A stretch of DNA of 64,000 bases, from NCBI GenBank assembly GCA_902826615.1, contig CADEFN010000005.1, forward strand, positions 310,001 through 374,000. The letters are read 5' to 3'. The stretch comes from an uncultured Gemmatimonadota bacterium (GTDB taxonomy: Bacteria > Gemmatimonadota > Gemmatimonadetes > Gemmatimonadales > Gemmatimonadaceae). This document shows positions 26,683-35,687 of the stretch, one piece after another. Under the pieces are notes generated by a model. It was not told where the DNA came from, made no database searches, and worked only from the letters and a program-made list of their open reading frames with translations. Made by a program: the position numbers and the translations under genes. Position 1 is the stretch's first letter; each line of letters starts with the position of its first letter.

Positions 26683-29310
26683 ATGTTCAGCGCATCCTTC
26701 CAGCGCCTCCGCGCCTGGCTCAACCGGCGCGCCGTCGAACGGGATTTCGCCGATGAACTCCAGGATCATCTGGCACGCGACATTGAGTTCCGGGTCCGGC
26801 AGGGGACGGCTCGCGACGAGGCCCGCCGCGCGGCACTTGCCACACTCGGCGGCGTGGGCGGCACAACCGATGCTTTGCGCGACGCACATGGCCTCACTTC
26901 GATGGACGATCTGCGACGCGATCTGATCTACGCGTCGCGCCGGTTGCGCCGCAGCCCCGGCTATGCGCTCCTGGTGATTGGCACCATCGGCCTCGGAGTG
27001 GGAGCAGCCACGGCGGTGTTCAGTGCCGTGGATGGTGTGCTGCTCAAGCCCCTCCCGTTCCGCGATCCAGCGCGTCTGGTCACACTCTGGCAAACGAAAC
27101 CGAGTGTCGGGCTGGAGCGCGACGACGTGGCACCGCGCGTGTTTCTGGACTGGGTGGAACGCACGCGCAGTTACACACATGTTGCCGCTGGCAATCCGTA
27201 CTCGGTCAACTATCGGGCGCGCGACCGCACCGAGACGGTAGAGGCCTGGCAGGTATCGGAAGGGTTCTTCCCGTTCCTTGAGGCTCGGCCCAGGCTGGGG
27301 CGGACACTGAGGCGCGAGGACTTCCAGCCCGGGGGCGCACCCGTGGTGGTGGTGGACCATGACTTCTGGCAAGCCAAACTCGGTGGTGATCCGGCGATTG
27401 TGGGAGCGAGCCTGACCCTGGATGCGCGCCCGCACACAGTGGTTGGTGTCATGCCACCGGGTTTTACCCTGCCGGATCGCAGTGCCCTCTGGATGCCGTG
27501 GGTGCCGGACAGCAGCCAGCGCGATGACCGCTTTGGCACGTACCTCAAGGTCTACGGCCGGCTGAAAGAGGACGTGTCCCTGGAAGGGGCGCAGGCCGAG
27601 CTGACGCGGATTGCCGCCCAGCTGGAGAGAGAGTTTCCGCGATCCAATACCGGGGTAGGGGCACGGGTCATTCCCTTGCGGGATGTGCTGATCGGCGGAC
27701 GTGCCGCTCTGTTGTGGACATTGCTGGGCGCGAGTGCGCTCCTGCTCCTGGTGACCGTGGCGAATGTGTCGGCATTACATCTCACACGGCTGGGGCGGCA
27801 TCGGCGTGAAGCCGCCATTCGGGCGGCGTTAGGCGCACAGCGCGGCCGGCTGGCGCGACCGGTTTTGGCCGAGGGTCTCCTCCTCGCCATGTGTGGCGGC
27901 GCCTTCGGCATCGGGGCCGGGTGGCTCGGCGTTCGGATCATCCACGCACTGGGACCGGCCGATCTCCCTCGACTCCACGAAATAGCCCTCGACCGCAGGG
28001 CCGTCGCTCTCGCCCTGGTGCTTGCCCTCGCGTCAGGAGTTGTGCTCGGCCTCATGTCGCTGGGTCGGCTCAAGCGGGTGTCGGCGGAGTCCGCGCTGGG
28101 GTCGCGCACCACCACCGGGACTCGTGGGTCGATGCGCACGCGCCGAGTGGCGGTGGGGGCACAGCTCGCGCTGGCGATGGTGCTGCTGGTTGGTAGTGGT
28201 CTGCTTGTCCGGAGTTTTGTCGCGGTGCTCAACGCGGAGCGGGGATATCGCACGGATCATCTGCTCTCATTCACCACGTGGGTGTACGGCGAATACCCGC
28301 GCCGCGAGGCGCTGCAGCAATTTGTGCGTGGCACCATCGAACGGCTCGAAGAGCTTCCGGGTGTCGCAGCGGTCGCGATGAGTTCAGCGTTGCCCCTGGC
28401 TGACGGGATCACCGGAGAACGCGCCGACATCGTGATGGACGGTGCAGCGGTGGTTGAGGGCGAAGAGCCGCAGTCGCGTGGTGTGGTGGTATGGCCGTCG
28501 TACTTCACCACGTTAGGCATCGGGTTGCGCCGCGGGCGGGCACTGACGGCGGTGGACGACGAACGCGGTGAAGGAGTAGTGGTGGTGAACGAAGCCTTTG
28601 TCCGCCGTTTTTCGCCGGATCGCGAGGTGGTCGGCCGCATGGTGGGGGTCGGCCTCATGTCACGCCAGCGACCGCGCCGAGTCGTCGGGGTGGTGGCGGA
28701 TACGCGGGATGGGCGCCTCGATGGCCCGCCTGAGCCCGTCGTGTACATCCCGTGGCTGCAGCAGCCGTTGGCGGCGCTGACGTTTGTGGTGCGCACCGCG
28801 AACGATCCGGCGGCGCTCATGCCGATGGTGCCGCGCACGATGTTCCAGATCGATCCACGCGTGGGGATCGCCCGGCTTGCCACACTCGAGCAGCTCGTAG
28901 AGGCACATGTACGAGAGCGTCGTTTTCTGCTTCTGCTGCTGGGTGCGTTTGCCGCGAGCGCGGTGCTGCTTGCCTGCGTTGGGGTAGCCGGGCTCATGGG
29001 ACAGACGGTCGTGGAGCGCAGCCGAGAGATCGGTGTGCGGATGGCGCTGGGGGCGACCCCGGCGGCGATCCGGGGCGAACTACTTGGAGAAGCCTTGCGG
29101 ATGGCGGGGATCGGCCTGGGCGCGGGTGGTCTTGCGGCGCTCGCCGCGGCGCAGCTGCTCTCGCGATTCCTCTATCTGGTCTCGCCACGTGATCTCACCG
29201 GCTTTGCGATGGCGGCTGGGCTTCTGGGGACGCTGACGGTGCTGGCCGCGTTAGGGCCGAGTCTGCGTGCCACACGGCTTGATCCATCGAGGGTGCTACA
29301 GGAGGGGTGA
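26683..29310 (+). CDS. ADOP-family orphan permease
   Basis: 875 residues. Prefix domain (about 1-75; RAVERDFADELQDHLARDIE and DEARRAALATLGGVG), TM1 (about 97-120), MacB-type periplasmic domain, FtsX block (RREAAIRAALGAQRGRLARP), second periplasmic domain, and last FtsX block (SREIGVRMALGATPAAI) ending TRLDPSRVLQEG. It has the same length as the first ADOP permease, and the pair PadR-permease is repeated as a unit. No ATP-binding subunit is present. Confidence 0.92.
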   Translation: MFSASFQRLRAWLNRRAVERDFADELQDHLARDIEFRVRQGTARDEARRAALATLGGVGGTTDALRDAHGLTSMDDLRRDLIYASRRLRRSPGYALLVIGTIGLGVGAATAVFSAVDGVLLKPLPFRDPARLVTLWQTKPSVGLERDDVAPRVFLDWVERTRSYTHVAAGNPYSVNYRARDRTETVEAWQVSEGFFPFLEARPRLGRTLRREDFQPGGAPVVVVDHDFWQAKLGGDPAIVGASLTLDARPHTVVGVMPPGFTLPDRSALWMPWVPDSSQRDDRFGTYLKVYGRLKEDVSLEGAQAELTRIAAQLEREFPRSNTGVGARVIPLRDVLIGGRAALLWTLLGASALLLLVTVANVSALHLTRLGRHRREAAIRAALGAQRGRLARPVLAEGLLLAMCGGAFGIGAGWLGVRIIHALGPADLPRLHEIALDRRAVALALVLALASGVVLGLMSLGRLKRVSAESALGSRTTTGTRGSMRTRRVAVGAQLALAMVLLVGSGLLVRSFVAVLNAERGYRTDHLLSFTTWVYGEYPRREALQQFVRGTIERLEELPGVAAVAMSSALPLADGITGERADIVMDGAAVVEGEEPQSRGVVVWPSYFTTLGIGLRRGRALTAVDDERGEGVVVVNEAFVRRFSPDREVVGRMVGVGLMSRQRPRRVVGVVADTRDGRLDGPPEPVVYIPWLQQPLAALTFVVRTANDPAALMPMVPRTMFQIDPRVGIARLATLEQLVEAHVRERRFLLLLLGAFAASAVLLACVGVAGLMGQTVVERSREIGVRMALGATPAAIRGELLGEALRMAGIGLGAGGLAALAAAQLLSRFLYLVSPRDLTGFAMAAGLLGTLTVLAALGPSLRATRLDPSRVLQEG

Positions 29311-29333
29311 GACGATCTGGCTGCTCGTGCGGT

Positions 29334-29365
29334 GCATTGGCGCTGCGCCTCCCCTCCGCCAATGC
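29334..29365. terminator. Bidirectional hairpin between convergent genes
   Basis: GCATTGGCG (29334-29342) pairs with CGCCAATGC (29357-29365), a perfect 9-bp stem with a 14-nt loop, in the gap between the converging permease and membrane-protein genes. No clear T-run. Confidence 0.5.
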
Positions 29366-29442
29366 CCCCGATCAGTCGTGACAACATCCCCGCGGGCGAA
29401 GCAAAGCTGACGGCAAAGCATGAAAGGAGTTGGCACCGCCGG

Positions 29443-30147
29443 CTACTCGTGCGTCGGCGGATCCCACGCAAGGCTGCGGTTCCGCCAGCCTGCCAGTCGC
29501 CGGCCAAACAGCTGAAGGTCGGCCATGATGACGCGATCCGCGTGGGCCGCGTCATCCCCGTCAGCTTTGATGAATGGCGCGTGATCGGTTGCCGTCCCGG
29601 GAGCGGTGGCGGGGATCAGCTCGACCGGCCGAAGATACAGGTCACCGAGCGCACGGTTGAAGTCCGTCCACTCATCGTCGGGAACCAGCGCGCTGACGAG
29701 CGTCACAACGACGTAGCCTGACGCCAGGTAGATGTGGCCGTTGTCAACGTGAAGCACGTGCTGCACGGCGTCAAACGGTGGGCCGAGATCATGATGCGTC
29801 AGGCGCGGCGGTGCTGTAGTCCGCAGGTGAACCGGGTACGCACGCCGGCGAATCTGCCATCGGCGGGGATGCCACACCGGCCGGATGGCAGAGGCGATGT
29901 GTGGAGAGAGGAAGCCCAGCGCGAGCAGAGGCACGGCGTGCAAGACAGGGAGATCGGTCTTGTAGGGGAGAACGATGGCAGCGCCGATGAGAAAGGCCAT
30001 CATCGGGAGTGGCAGGTGGCCGAGCGGCCAGCCTCCAGGTGAAGGCTGGTGTTCGATGAGCCACGACATTACGAGGATGACGAGACCGTATGCGGCGAGT
30101 GCTGTTGTTAGATCCACACCGTACGCTTGTTGATGCCGCCACGACAC
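29443..30147 (-). CDS. Hypothetical membrane protein
   Basis: 234 residues from a GTG at 30147. Three hydrophobic helices occupy the N-terminal third (about 12-30, 44-60 and 65-85), then about 145 soluble residues, including one hydrophobic patch (SGYVVVTLVSALVPDD) that is probably a buried strand. No family was recognised. It is divergent from a metallo-beta-lactamase-fold gene, separated by about 155 bp. Confidence 0.6.
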   Translation of the reverse strand: MSWRHQQAYGVDLTTALAAYGLVILVMSWLIEHQPSPGGWPLGHLPLPMMAFLIGAAIVLPYKTDLPVLHAVPLLALGFLSPHIASAIRPVWHPRRWQIRRRAYPVHLRTTAPPRLTHHDLGPPFDAVQHVLHVDNGHIYLASGYVVVTLVSALVPDDEWTDFNRALGDLYLRPVELIPATAPGTATDHAPFIKADGDDAAHADRVIMADLQLFGRRLAGWRNRSLAWDPPTHE

Positions 30148-30302
30148 GTCAAGAGGTGGTGTTCACCTGTCAGAGCGCGCTGCAAGAGTGACTCGACGTG
30201 GCGCCGGCCCCGCCAGCGCCAGCGGAAGGACGGCTCGTCACAGCGGCATGGCTATTCGGCGGAAAGACGTAGACGTTACCAGGTGTTTTCGGGAGCGATG
30301 TG

Positions 30303-31196
30303 ATGCTCGCACGACACGTAACATCAGTCACCGTGCTCCTCTCGCTCTCTGGTGGTGGTACAGGCGCCGCTGCCGGGCACCAGTACGGGCGTCCTCAGGG
30401 GCAGGTTGCGCTGACCTATCTGGCAAACATGGGCGTACATCTCGCCAGCCAGGGCGCCACCGTGGTGATTGATGGTCTGCACCGCGGAGCGTTGCCCGAT
30501 TATGCGTCACTCCTGCCTGACGCAAGCCGGGCTTTGGAGGCCGCCATGCGCCCGTACGAGCGCATCGACGTGATGCTGGCCACACATCGGCACCTCGATC
30601 ACTTCGACGCCATGGCCGTCGGTGCACGCATGCGCGCGGACACCCATGTGGTTTTTGCCGCGCCAGCGGAGACTATCGATTCACTGCTGGCCAACGTCCC
30701 TGCGTTACGCGGCAACACGCGCGTGATCGCCATGCGCGGTGGCGATTCGCTGCAGGTCGGAGCGGTGAGGGTACACGCGGTGGACCTGCCACACAACGCG
30801 ACGCCGACCCGTCGCGTCGAAAATCTCGGGTACGTGGTGACCCTTGGCGGTCTGCGCATTCTGCATGTTGGGGATGCCGATCCCAGCGTTACCACGTATG
30901 CGTCCAGGCGCCTTGCCGCCCTGCAGCTCGACGCCGCGATCGTGCCTTTCTGGTATGTCTGGCGTCGGCGCAGCCCGGTTCTCGACGCGATCGGGGCAAG
31001 CTGCTACATCGCGTCGCATGTTCCGCTGAGGGACACCATGGAGGTGCTCCCCGCTCAGCGTGGCTCTGACGCAGTGGTGAAAGTGCTCGCGAGTCGCGGG
31101 GCTCGCTTCTCGCTCACCAGAGTTGGCGCCGAGCCCGAGGATCGCCCGCCCGGCACGCGTTCGCTACCAACCTCCTGCCAGCTGTTTCGCCGATGA
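30303..31196 (+). CDS. Exported metallo-beta-lactamase-fold hydrolase
   Basis: 297 residues. The start may be the ATG at 30303 or the GTG just before it. A signal-like N-terminus (SVTVLLSLSGGGTGAAAG) is followed by an MBL fold: THRHLDHFD gives the HxHxDH metal site, HNATP is the likely next metal ligand, HVGDAD supplies a metal-binding Asp, and SHVPL near the C-terminus the last His. The layout resembles the UlaG/YtnP-like branch used on small esters and phosphates. Its stop overlaps the next gene (ATGA). Confidence 0.82.
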   Translation: MLARHVTSVTVLLSLSGGGTGAAAGHQYGRPQGQVALTYLANMGVHLASQGATVVIDGLHRGALPDYASLLPDASRALEAAMRPYERIDVMLATHRHLDHFDAMAVGARMRADTHVVFAAPAETIDSLLANVPALRGNTRVIAMRGGDSLQVGAVRVHAVDLPHNATPTRRVENLGYVVTLGGLRILHVGDADPSVTTYASRRLAALQLDAAIVPFWYVWRRRSPVLDAIGASCYIASHVPLRDTMEVLPAQRGSDAVVKVLASRGARFSLTRVGAEPEDRPPGTRSLPTSCQLFRR

Positions 31197-31735
31197 CCGG
31201 TGCGCTTCCATTGGCGCTCAGTATCGCGCTTGTGTCCCTTCCGACTCCAGCGGCACCTGATACCGCCGACCGACTCCGTCCGCTGCACTTCCTCATCGGG
31301 ACGTGGGCGACCGCCGACTCGTTCGTTGCTGGCCAGTCGTCGCGTGTCGAGAGAGGTGTGCGCCGATGCGCGCTGACGCTGCAGCGCACCTACATCGAGT
31401 GTGTGACGACCGCCCCGAAGCGTGACGGCGCATCTCGAGAGTACCGCTTCTACTTCACCTGGGATGAGTCGCGCAAAGAACACACATTGCTTCAGTTCTG
31501 GAGTGACTACCCGGGCTACTCGCAGAGCTCGCTTCGTCCTGCAGCCGACGGACGCTCGTGGGACGTCAGGAACATCACGCCTGTTGTCCGCGACGGGATC
31601 GAGCGACGCAGCTGGGCGACCATCACGCTCGACTCCCCGGATCGCTTCGTCTGGCGCGGACGAGCGAACACTTCTGATCAGCCCCCTGACCGATGGGATT
31701 TCGTATTCCAGGAGGTGTCGACCCGAATGCCGTGA
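31193..31735 (+). CDS. Exported DUF1579-like protein
   Basis: 180 residues, starting inside the stop of the hydrolase gene. A signal peptide (ending PTPAAP) precedes a lipocalin-like domain with the opening LHFLIGTWATAD, similar to the 'LLGxWxG' start of DUF1579 and related domains. Two Cys (CALTL, IECV) may form a disulfide. Co-translation suggests a shared task with the hydrolase, but the family's function is not known. Confidence 0.65.
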   Translation: MTGALPLALSIALVSLPTPAAPDTADRLRPLHFLIGTWATADSFVAGQSSRVERGVRRCALTLQRTYIECVTTAPKRDGASREYRFYFTWDESRKEHTLLQFWSDYPGYSQSSLRPAADGRSWDVRNITPVVRDGIERRSWATITLDSPDRFVWRGRANTSDQPPDRWDFVFQEVSTRMP

Positions 31736-31799
31736 ACCGACTCCCCCCAGAGGTCCACAGGTGCGACCGCGGTTCGAGGGTGGTACGGCCAATCGATGC

Positions 31800-32441
31800 T
31801 CACCGCGTGATGGTCAGGTGCGCGCTCCGCCAGTAGCGTGTGGGCACATGAGTGAGACAAGGCCCGAGGTCGGGTCCGACATGCGGCGGTCCTGCAACCT
31901 CGCAAATGCCTGTAAAATAGGTATCTGGTCTCGCCGTGAGCCTGCCGACCTGCCAGCGGGCCCCAAGCCTCCACCGGCCGAGGCTCCATTCGAGGGATGG
32001 GGCAACCGCCACGAAGCGGTGCCGCAAGCTCCACTCAGTTGGAGGTGACCGGAACTGCGGGGTACGGCGCGTGAGGTTTCGCATCTGGCCGATTGACAGC
32101 CAGACGGTCCCACGCAACGCCGGCGAGAGCAGCTGGCCAACGGCTGGTCCCACTCCATATCCAACGCGCGCGCTGCGCGGCGCCGGAAAGTCGCAGGCGG
32201 GGGCACAAAGACCGGCGAGTGCGATGTGACGGCGCTGTGCCGTTACACCCAGTTGGAGATCCAGGTTGCTCGCCCCACCTCGCCAGAGCTGAACGGCCAC
32301 ATCGGTTGTCACGTTGACCTGCGCGCTGCCCCAGTCACGGCCGAGATCTCGCGCCGCTCCCACGCCTACGATCGTGCGCACCTGGGCCGCGGCCGGCAGC
32401 GAGAACAAGAGCAGGAGTGGGACGCCGTGACGAATGCGCAT
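31800..32441 (-). CDS. Putative outer-membrane beta-barrel protein
   Basis: 213 residues from the ATG at 32441 (a GTG/ATG five codons upstream is possible). Signal peptide ending PAAAQ, then alternating hydrophobic strands with many Gly and aromatic residues (GVGAARDLGRDWGSAQVNV, FVAVAPSLEWSLGRWRLGAR), and a C-terminal strand ending LTITR. Four Cys are scattered in loops. This matches a small 8-stranded barrel in pattern, but there is no clear family match. Confidence 0.6.
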   Translation of the reverse strand: MRIRHGVPLLLLFSLPAAAQVRTIVGVGAARDLGRDWGSAQVNVTTDVAVQLWRGGASNLDLQLGVTAQRRHIALAGLCAPACDFPAPRSARVGYGVGPAVGQLLSPALRGTVWLSIGQMRNLTRRTPQFRSPPTEWSLRHRFVAVAPSLEWSLGRWRLGARWQVGRLTARPDTYFTGICEVAGPPHVGPDLGPCLTHVPTRYWRSAHLTITR

Positions 32442-32495
32442 GAATGGGTCCGACATAGTGCGGTAACACCCCGGACTCCATAATCGACAACCGGG

Positions 32496-32930
32496 TCACG
32501 CTCCACAGCCCTTGTGCGCCCCAGCGATCCACATGCTATTGCCAGTTGTCTGCACATATCCGTACAGCCCGACAAGGAAACCAATCACACCCGAGGTCAC
32601 CAGAAGGATCCCCGCACAAGCCCGGACCAACCCACGGGCATCGCCCACGCAGGCAGGAGCACAAACACCGCCGACACGCAGTGCGAGCCAACAAAGCGGC
32701 GGAAGCTGACCGACCGGACTGATCGCTCCATCGGTGCCGCATTTCTCGCGGATCGTCACACCTGAGGGGCGAACGATGCAGGAGTGGGCGATACTGGCCA
32801 GTGGAGCGTCCTGCTTCACGCAGTTCTGACACAATTGTGATAGCGCGTACGCCTGTCGTTGGGTGAGGGTTGGTAGGTCTCCATCCTTGATACCTGATGC
32901 CGAGTACGAAACACTTCGCGACCCTTCCAC
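32496..32930 (-). CDS. Small Cys-rich hypothetical protein with one membrane segment
   Basis: 144 residues if started at the GTG at 32930; other starts are possible, and the beginning overlaps the divergent TolC-like gene by 34 bp. It contains LCQNCVKQ and further Cys pairs, and a hydrophobic segment near the C-terminus (GILLVTSGVIGFLVGLYGYV). The other frames here are broken by stops or look unlike protein, so this one is favoured, but codon evidence is weak. No family recognised. Confidence 0.35.
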   Translation of the reverse strand: MEGSRSVSYSASGIKDGDLPTLTQRQAYALSQLCQNCVKQDAPLASIAHSCIVRPSGVTIREKCGTDGAISPVGQLPPLCWLALRVGGVCAPACVGDARGLVRACAGILLVTSGVIGFLVGLYGYVQTTGNSMWIAGAHKGCGA

Positions 32931-34387
32931 ATTGCTTGTACTTGCTTGTCGCTGCCTGTGTTGCAGCGACGCCAGTCCCAGCCCAGCTCCCAATGGCGCT
33001 TACGCTTGACGAGGCCATCAGTCTGGCGGAGCGCAACAATCCTGCCTACCGGTTGTCTGCTGTTGCGGAACAGCGCGCAAATGCGGGAGTGCGTGCGTCG
33101 TTCGGCGCCCTTGTGCCCAGCATACGTGCCTCAGTTGGTGGCGGCTATCGCGAGGGAAGGTCGGAAATCGTGGCCGGTCAGGCTCAGGGCGCCGCCGCCA
33201 GCCTGTTGACTTCGAGCGGTGATGTCAGCGCCGGAGGATCGTGGAACCGGGGGACCTTTGCCACCATCCGGCAGCAACGCGCCTCTGCCGATGCTGCCGA
33301 GAAGGACATAACGGCAGCACGTGTGACGCTGCGGGCAAACGTGACGACGCAATACCTCGCGGTGCTGCAAGCCACGGCGCGCGCTGCGTTTCAGGATACA
33401 CTCCTCACCAGTACGGAACAGCAGCTTGCCCTGGCGCAAGCACGCCAGGCGGTCGGGGCCACAAGCATGCTCGACGTCCGGCGAGCCGAGGTGCAAGTGA
33501 GTCAGCAACGTGTCGCGCGACTTCGCGAGCGCAACAACGTGGAGATCGAGCTGGCTCGGCTCTTTGAAATCGTCGCCATCGCCCAGCCTCCCGGCGTGCG
33601 TCTCACGACGGTGTTCGATGACGTCCGGTACGCCGGGCGACTGGACTCGCTGCTCACCATGGCGAGGCAGGTCAATCCGTCTCTGCAAGTGACCCGCGCG
33701 CGGCAACGTGCGGCCGATGCGGGAGTGAGTGCGGCCCGCGGTGCCTACCTGCCAACGTTCAGCGCCCAGGCGCAGCTTGCGGGCAACAGCCTGCACCCAC
33801 TCGTCTCGGTGAACGAGCAGCTGCTGGGCGAACAAGCGCTCATGGCCGGACGCCAAGCCACGTGCCTGGAGCAGGATTCAATTCGCCGGGGAGCGGGGCT
33901 GTCAGGGAGAAATTGCTCGTCCCTTGTTGTGCCGGTCTCCAAAGCGACAGAGCTTCAAACGGCAGCCGATCGCTGGCCCTTCAGGCTGACGCGCAACCCG
34001 CTCACACTGTCCGTCGGGATCAGTGTACCGCTCTACGATGGTCTGCAACGTGAGCTGCGGGTGCAGGAGGCCTCGGCGGCGCGACGCGAGGCGGAGTTGC
34101 GTGCTCGCGAGACGGAGTTGCGGATGATCTCTGAGGTGACGGTGGCGTATCAGAATGTGGTCACAGCCGAAGAGACCGTTCAGCTACAGGCGGAGAGCGC
34201 GATCATTGCTCGTCAGGCCCTGGAGCTGGCTCAGGAACGCTTCCGGGTCGGTGCAAGCAGTTCGGTCGATGTGGTGCTGGCACGCTCCGATTACGAGCGA
34301 GCCGCCACGGACCGGATCAACGCACAGTATGAGCACCATCGGGCGATCGCGTCGCTGGAGCGCGCAGTAGGACGGCGGCTTCGGTAG
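32897..34387 (+). CDS. TolC-family outer-membrane efflux protein
   Basis: 496 residues with a signal peptide (ending PVPAQ). The tandem OEP repeats show as MALTLDEAISLAERNNPAYR at the start and a second half with NPLTLSVGISVPLYDG. Long coiled-coil helices contain ATARAAFQDTLLTSTEQQLA and GATSMLDVRRAEVQVSQQR; the second repeat has GASSSVDVVLARSDY. An insertion (about residues 300-350) carries two Cys. No periplasmic adaptor or inner-membrane pump is encoded beside it, so its partner must be elsewhere. Confidence 0.9.
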   Translation: MPSTKHFATLPHCLYLLVAACVAATPVPAQLPMALTLDEAISLAERNNPAYRLSAVAEQRANAGVRASFGALVPSIRASVGGGYREGRSEIVAGQAQGAAASLLTSSGDVSAGGSWNRGTFATIRQQRASADAAEKDITAARVTLRANVTTQYLAVLQATARAAFQDTLLTSTEQQLALAQARQAVGATSMLDVRRAEVQVSQQRVARLRERNNVEIELARLFEIVAIAQPPGVRLTTVFDDVRYAGRLDSLLTMARQVNPSLQVTRARQRAADAGVSAARGAYLPTFSAQAQLAGNSLHPLVSVNEQLLGEQALMAGRQATCLEQDSIRRGAGLSGRNCSSLVVPVSKATELQTAADRWPFRLTRNPLTLSVGISVPLYDGLQRELRVQEASAARREAELRARETELRMISEVTVAYQNVVTAEETVQLQAESAIIARQALELAQERFRVGASSSVDVVLARSDYERAATDRINAQYEHHRAIASLERAVGRRLR

Positions 34388-34495
34388 ACTTGTGCTCGCG
34401 CGAAAGAACACATGCCTCACGTGCGACAGTCGGTCCTGTGACGAGATGCTGGACGACGTGGTAGTGTAGTATCATCACCCGCAGCGAGCGAGCGC

Positions 34496-34939
34496 ATGGT
34501 TGTCGACGTGACGACAGAGATCCTGATTGAGCGGCCGATTGCCCTGGTAGCGGCGTTTGCAATCGATCCCGATAACGCGCCTCGATGGTACGTGAACATC
34601 AAGGCCGCTGACTGGGTGACGGACAAGCCGCTGCGACACGGGTCACGGATCGCGTTTGTCGCCCATTTCCTGGGCCGGCGTATGTCCTATGTCTATGAAG
34701 TCGTTGATGTAATCCCGGAGCGACGCCTCGTCATGAAGACAAGCGAGGGTCCGTTTCCGATGGAGACGACCTACGAGTTTGAAGCGGTCACGCCGACGCG
34801 GACCCGCATGACATTGCGCAACCGTGGAGAACCCTCCGGCTTCATGCGCTGGGTGGCGCCGTTCATGCAACTCGCAATGCGTCGCGCCAATCGTGCTGAC
34901 CTCGCTCTTCTCAGGCAACTGCTGAACGATGACGGATGA
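34496..34939 (+). CDS. SRPBCC-family protein
   Basis: 147 residues. Pattern of a START/SRPBCC ligand-binding fold: an opening strand TEILIERPIALVAAFAIDPDN, then VVDVIPERRLVMKTSEGPFP, TYEFEAVTPTRTRMTLRNRG and a long C-terminal helix. Similar to the polyketide-cyclase-like 'DUF' subgroup that binds small hydrophobic molecules; substrate unknown. It stands alone, facing a convergent lipoprotein gene across a strong hairpin. Confidence 0.85.
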   Translation: MVVDVTTEILIERPIALVAAFAIDPDNAPRWYVNIKAADWVTDKPLRHGSRIAFVAHFLGRRMSYVYEVVDVIPERRLVMKTSEGPFPMETTYEFEAVTPTRTRMTLRNRGEPSGFMRWVAPFMQLAMRRANRADLALLRQLLNDDG

Positions 34940-34957
34940 TCTGTCCGATGGAAAATC

Positions 34958-34994
34958 CTGGCAGTGCCCAGCGACAATCCGCGGGCACTGCCAG
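34958..34994 (-). terminator. Strong terminator hairpin between convergent genes
   Basis: CTGGCAGTGCCC (34958-34969) and GGGCACTGCCAG (34983-34994) form a perfect 12-bp stem with a 13-nt loop. On the minus strand it is followed by GATTTTC, so it is a good intrinsic terminator for the lipoprotein gene, and it may also stop the SRPBCC transcript. Confidence 0.75.
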
Positions 34995-35004
34995 CCACCC
35001 GAAC

Positions 35005-35532
35005 CTAACGCAGCTGCACGTTCCCCTGAAGGATCGTGAGTGGGTTCGGATCGAAAAGGTTCGTGGGCTGCGTGTTGCAGAACACCCGATCCTGACCCGC
35101 CCGGTCGTTGGTGCGTGCGCGACTCAGCCGGTCAGCAGCTCCCGCGCCTTCTCCATTATCGGTCGCGAAGAAGTAGGAGACGGTGCCGACCTGGATGATG
35201 TTCGGCACGTTCGTGTCGGAGATAATCCCTCCGACCCACGCGGTGTTGCCAGAGACCGTCATGCAGGTCGCATCAACGGTGAACCAGGCATCGATGTCGT
35301 GGCGGTGCAGCCGGTACCCGCCGGAGACATTGCCGTCGCTGTCCTTGCGGACGTGAAAGGTGAAGTTGCGCATCTCCCCATTCACGGGAAGGTCTGTGTG
35401 TCCCGCCCCGGTGAACAGGATGCCACCTCCTGCCTGCCCGGAGAGCAGGGGAGCGATGACGCGACTCGGTCCGTTCTCTGTCGAGCAGGCGGTGAGGACG
35501 GCGATCGAAAGGGCCGCAGAGCGAAGGTTCAT
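35005..35532 (-). CDS. Small beta-rich lipoprotein
   Basis: 175 residues from the ATG at 35532; a GTG two codons upstream is possible. Lipobox LTAC|S. The mature protein is beta-rich with FHVRKDSDGNVSGGYRL, CMTVSGNTAWVGGII and YFFATDNGEGAGAADRLS. Such 'V-SG-x-x-L ... C-V-x-G-N-x-A' proteins are frequent unnamed lipoproteins in several phyla; function unknown. Confidence 0.75.
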   Translation of the reverse strand: MNLRSAALSIAVLTACSTENGPSRVIAPLLSGQAGGGILFTGAGHTDLPVNGEMRNFTFHVRKDSDGNVSGGYRLHRHDIDAWFTVDATCMTVSGNTAWVGGIISDTNVPNIIQVGTVSYFFATDNGEGAGAADRLSRARTNDRAGQDRVFCNTQPTNLFDPNPLTILQGNVQLR

Positions 35533-35687
35533 GTGCACATACTCCAGTGAATGGTGGATGAACTGTGCCAGGGAGTGTGTGCGAGGCGCGGAGTCACAAC
35601 CAGCAAACGTGGTCGAACAGTGCTGAAACTCCGCTCAGTGGTAGCAAAACGCGGCGCGGTGGCGCGGGGCCGCGCCCAGCGGATGCG

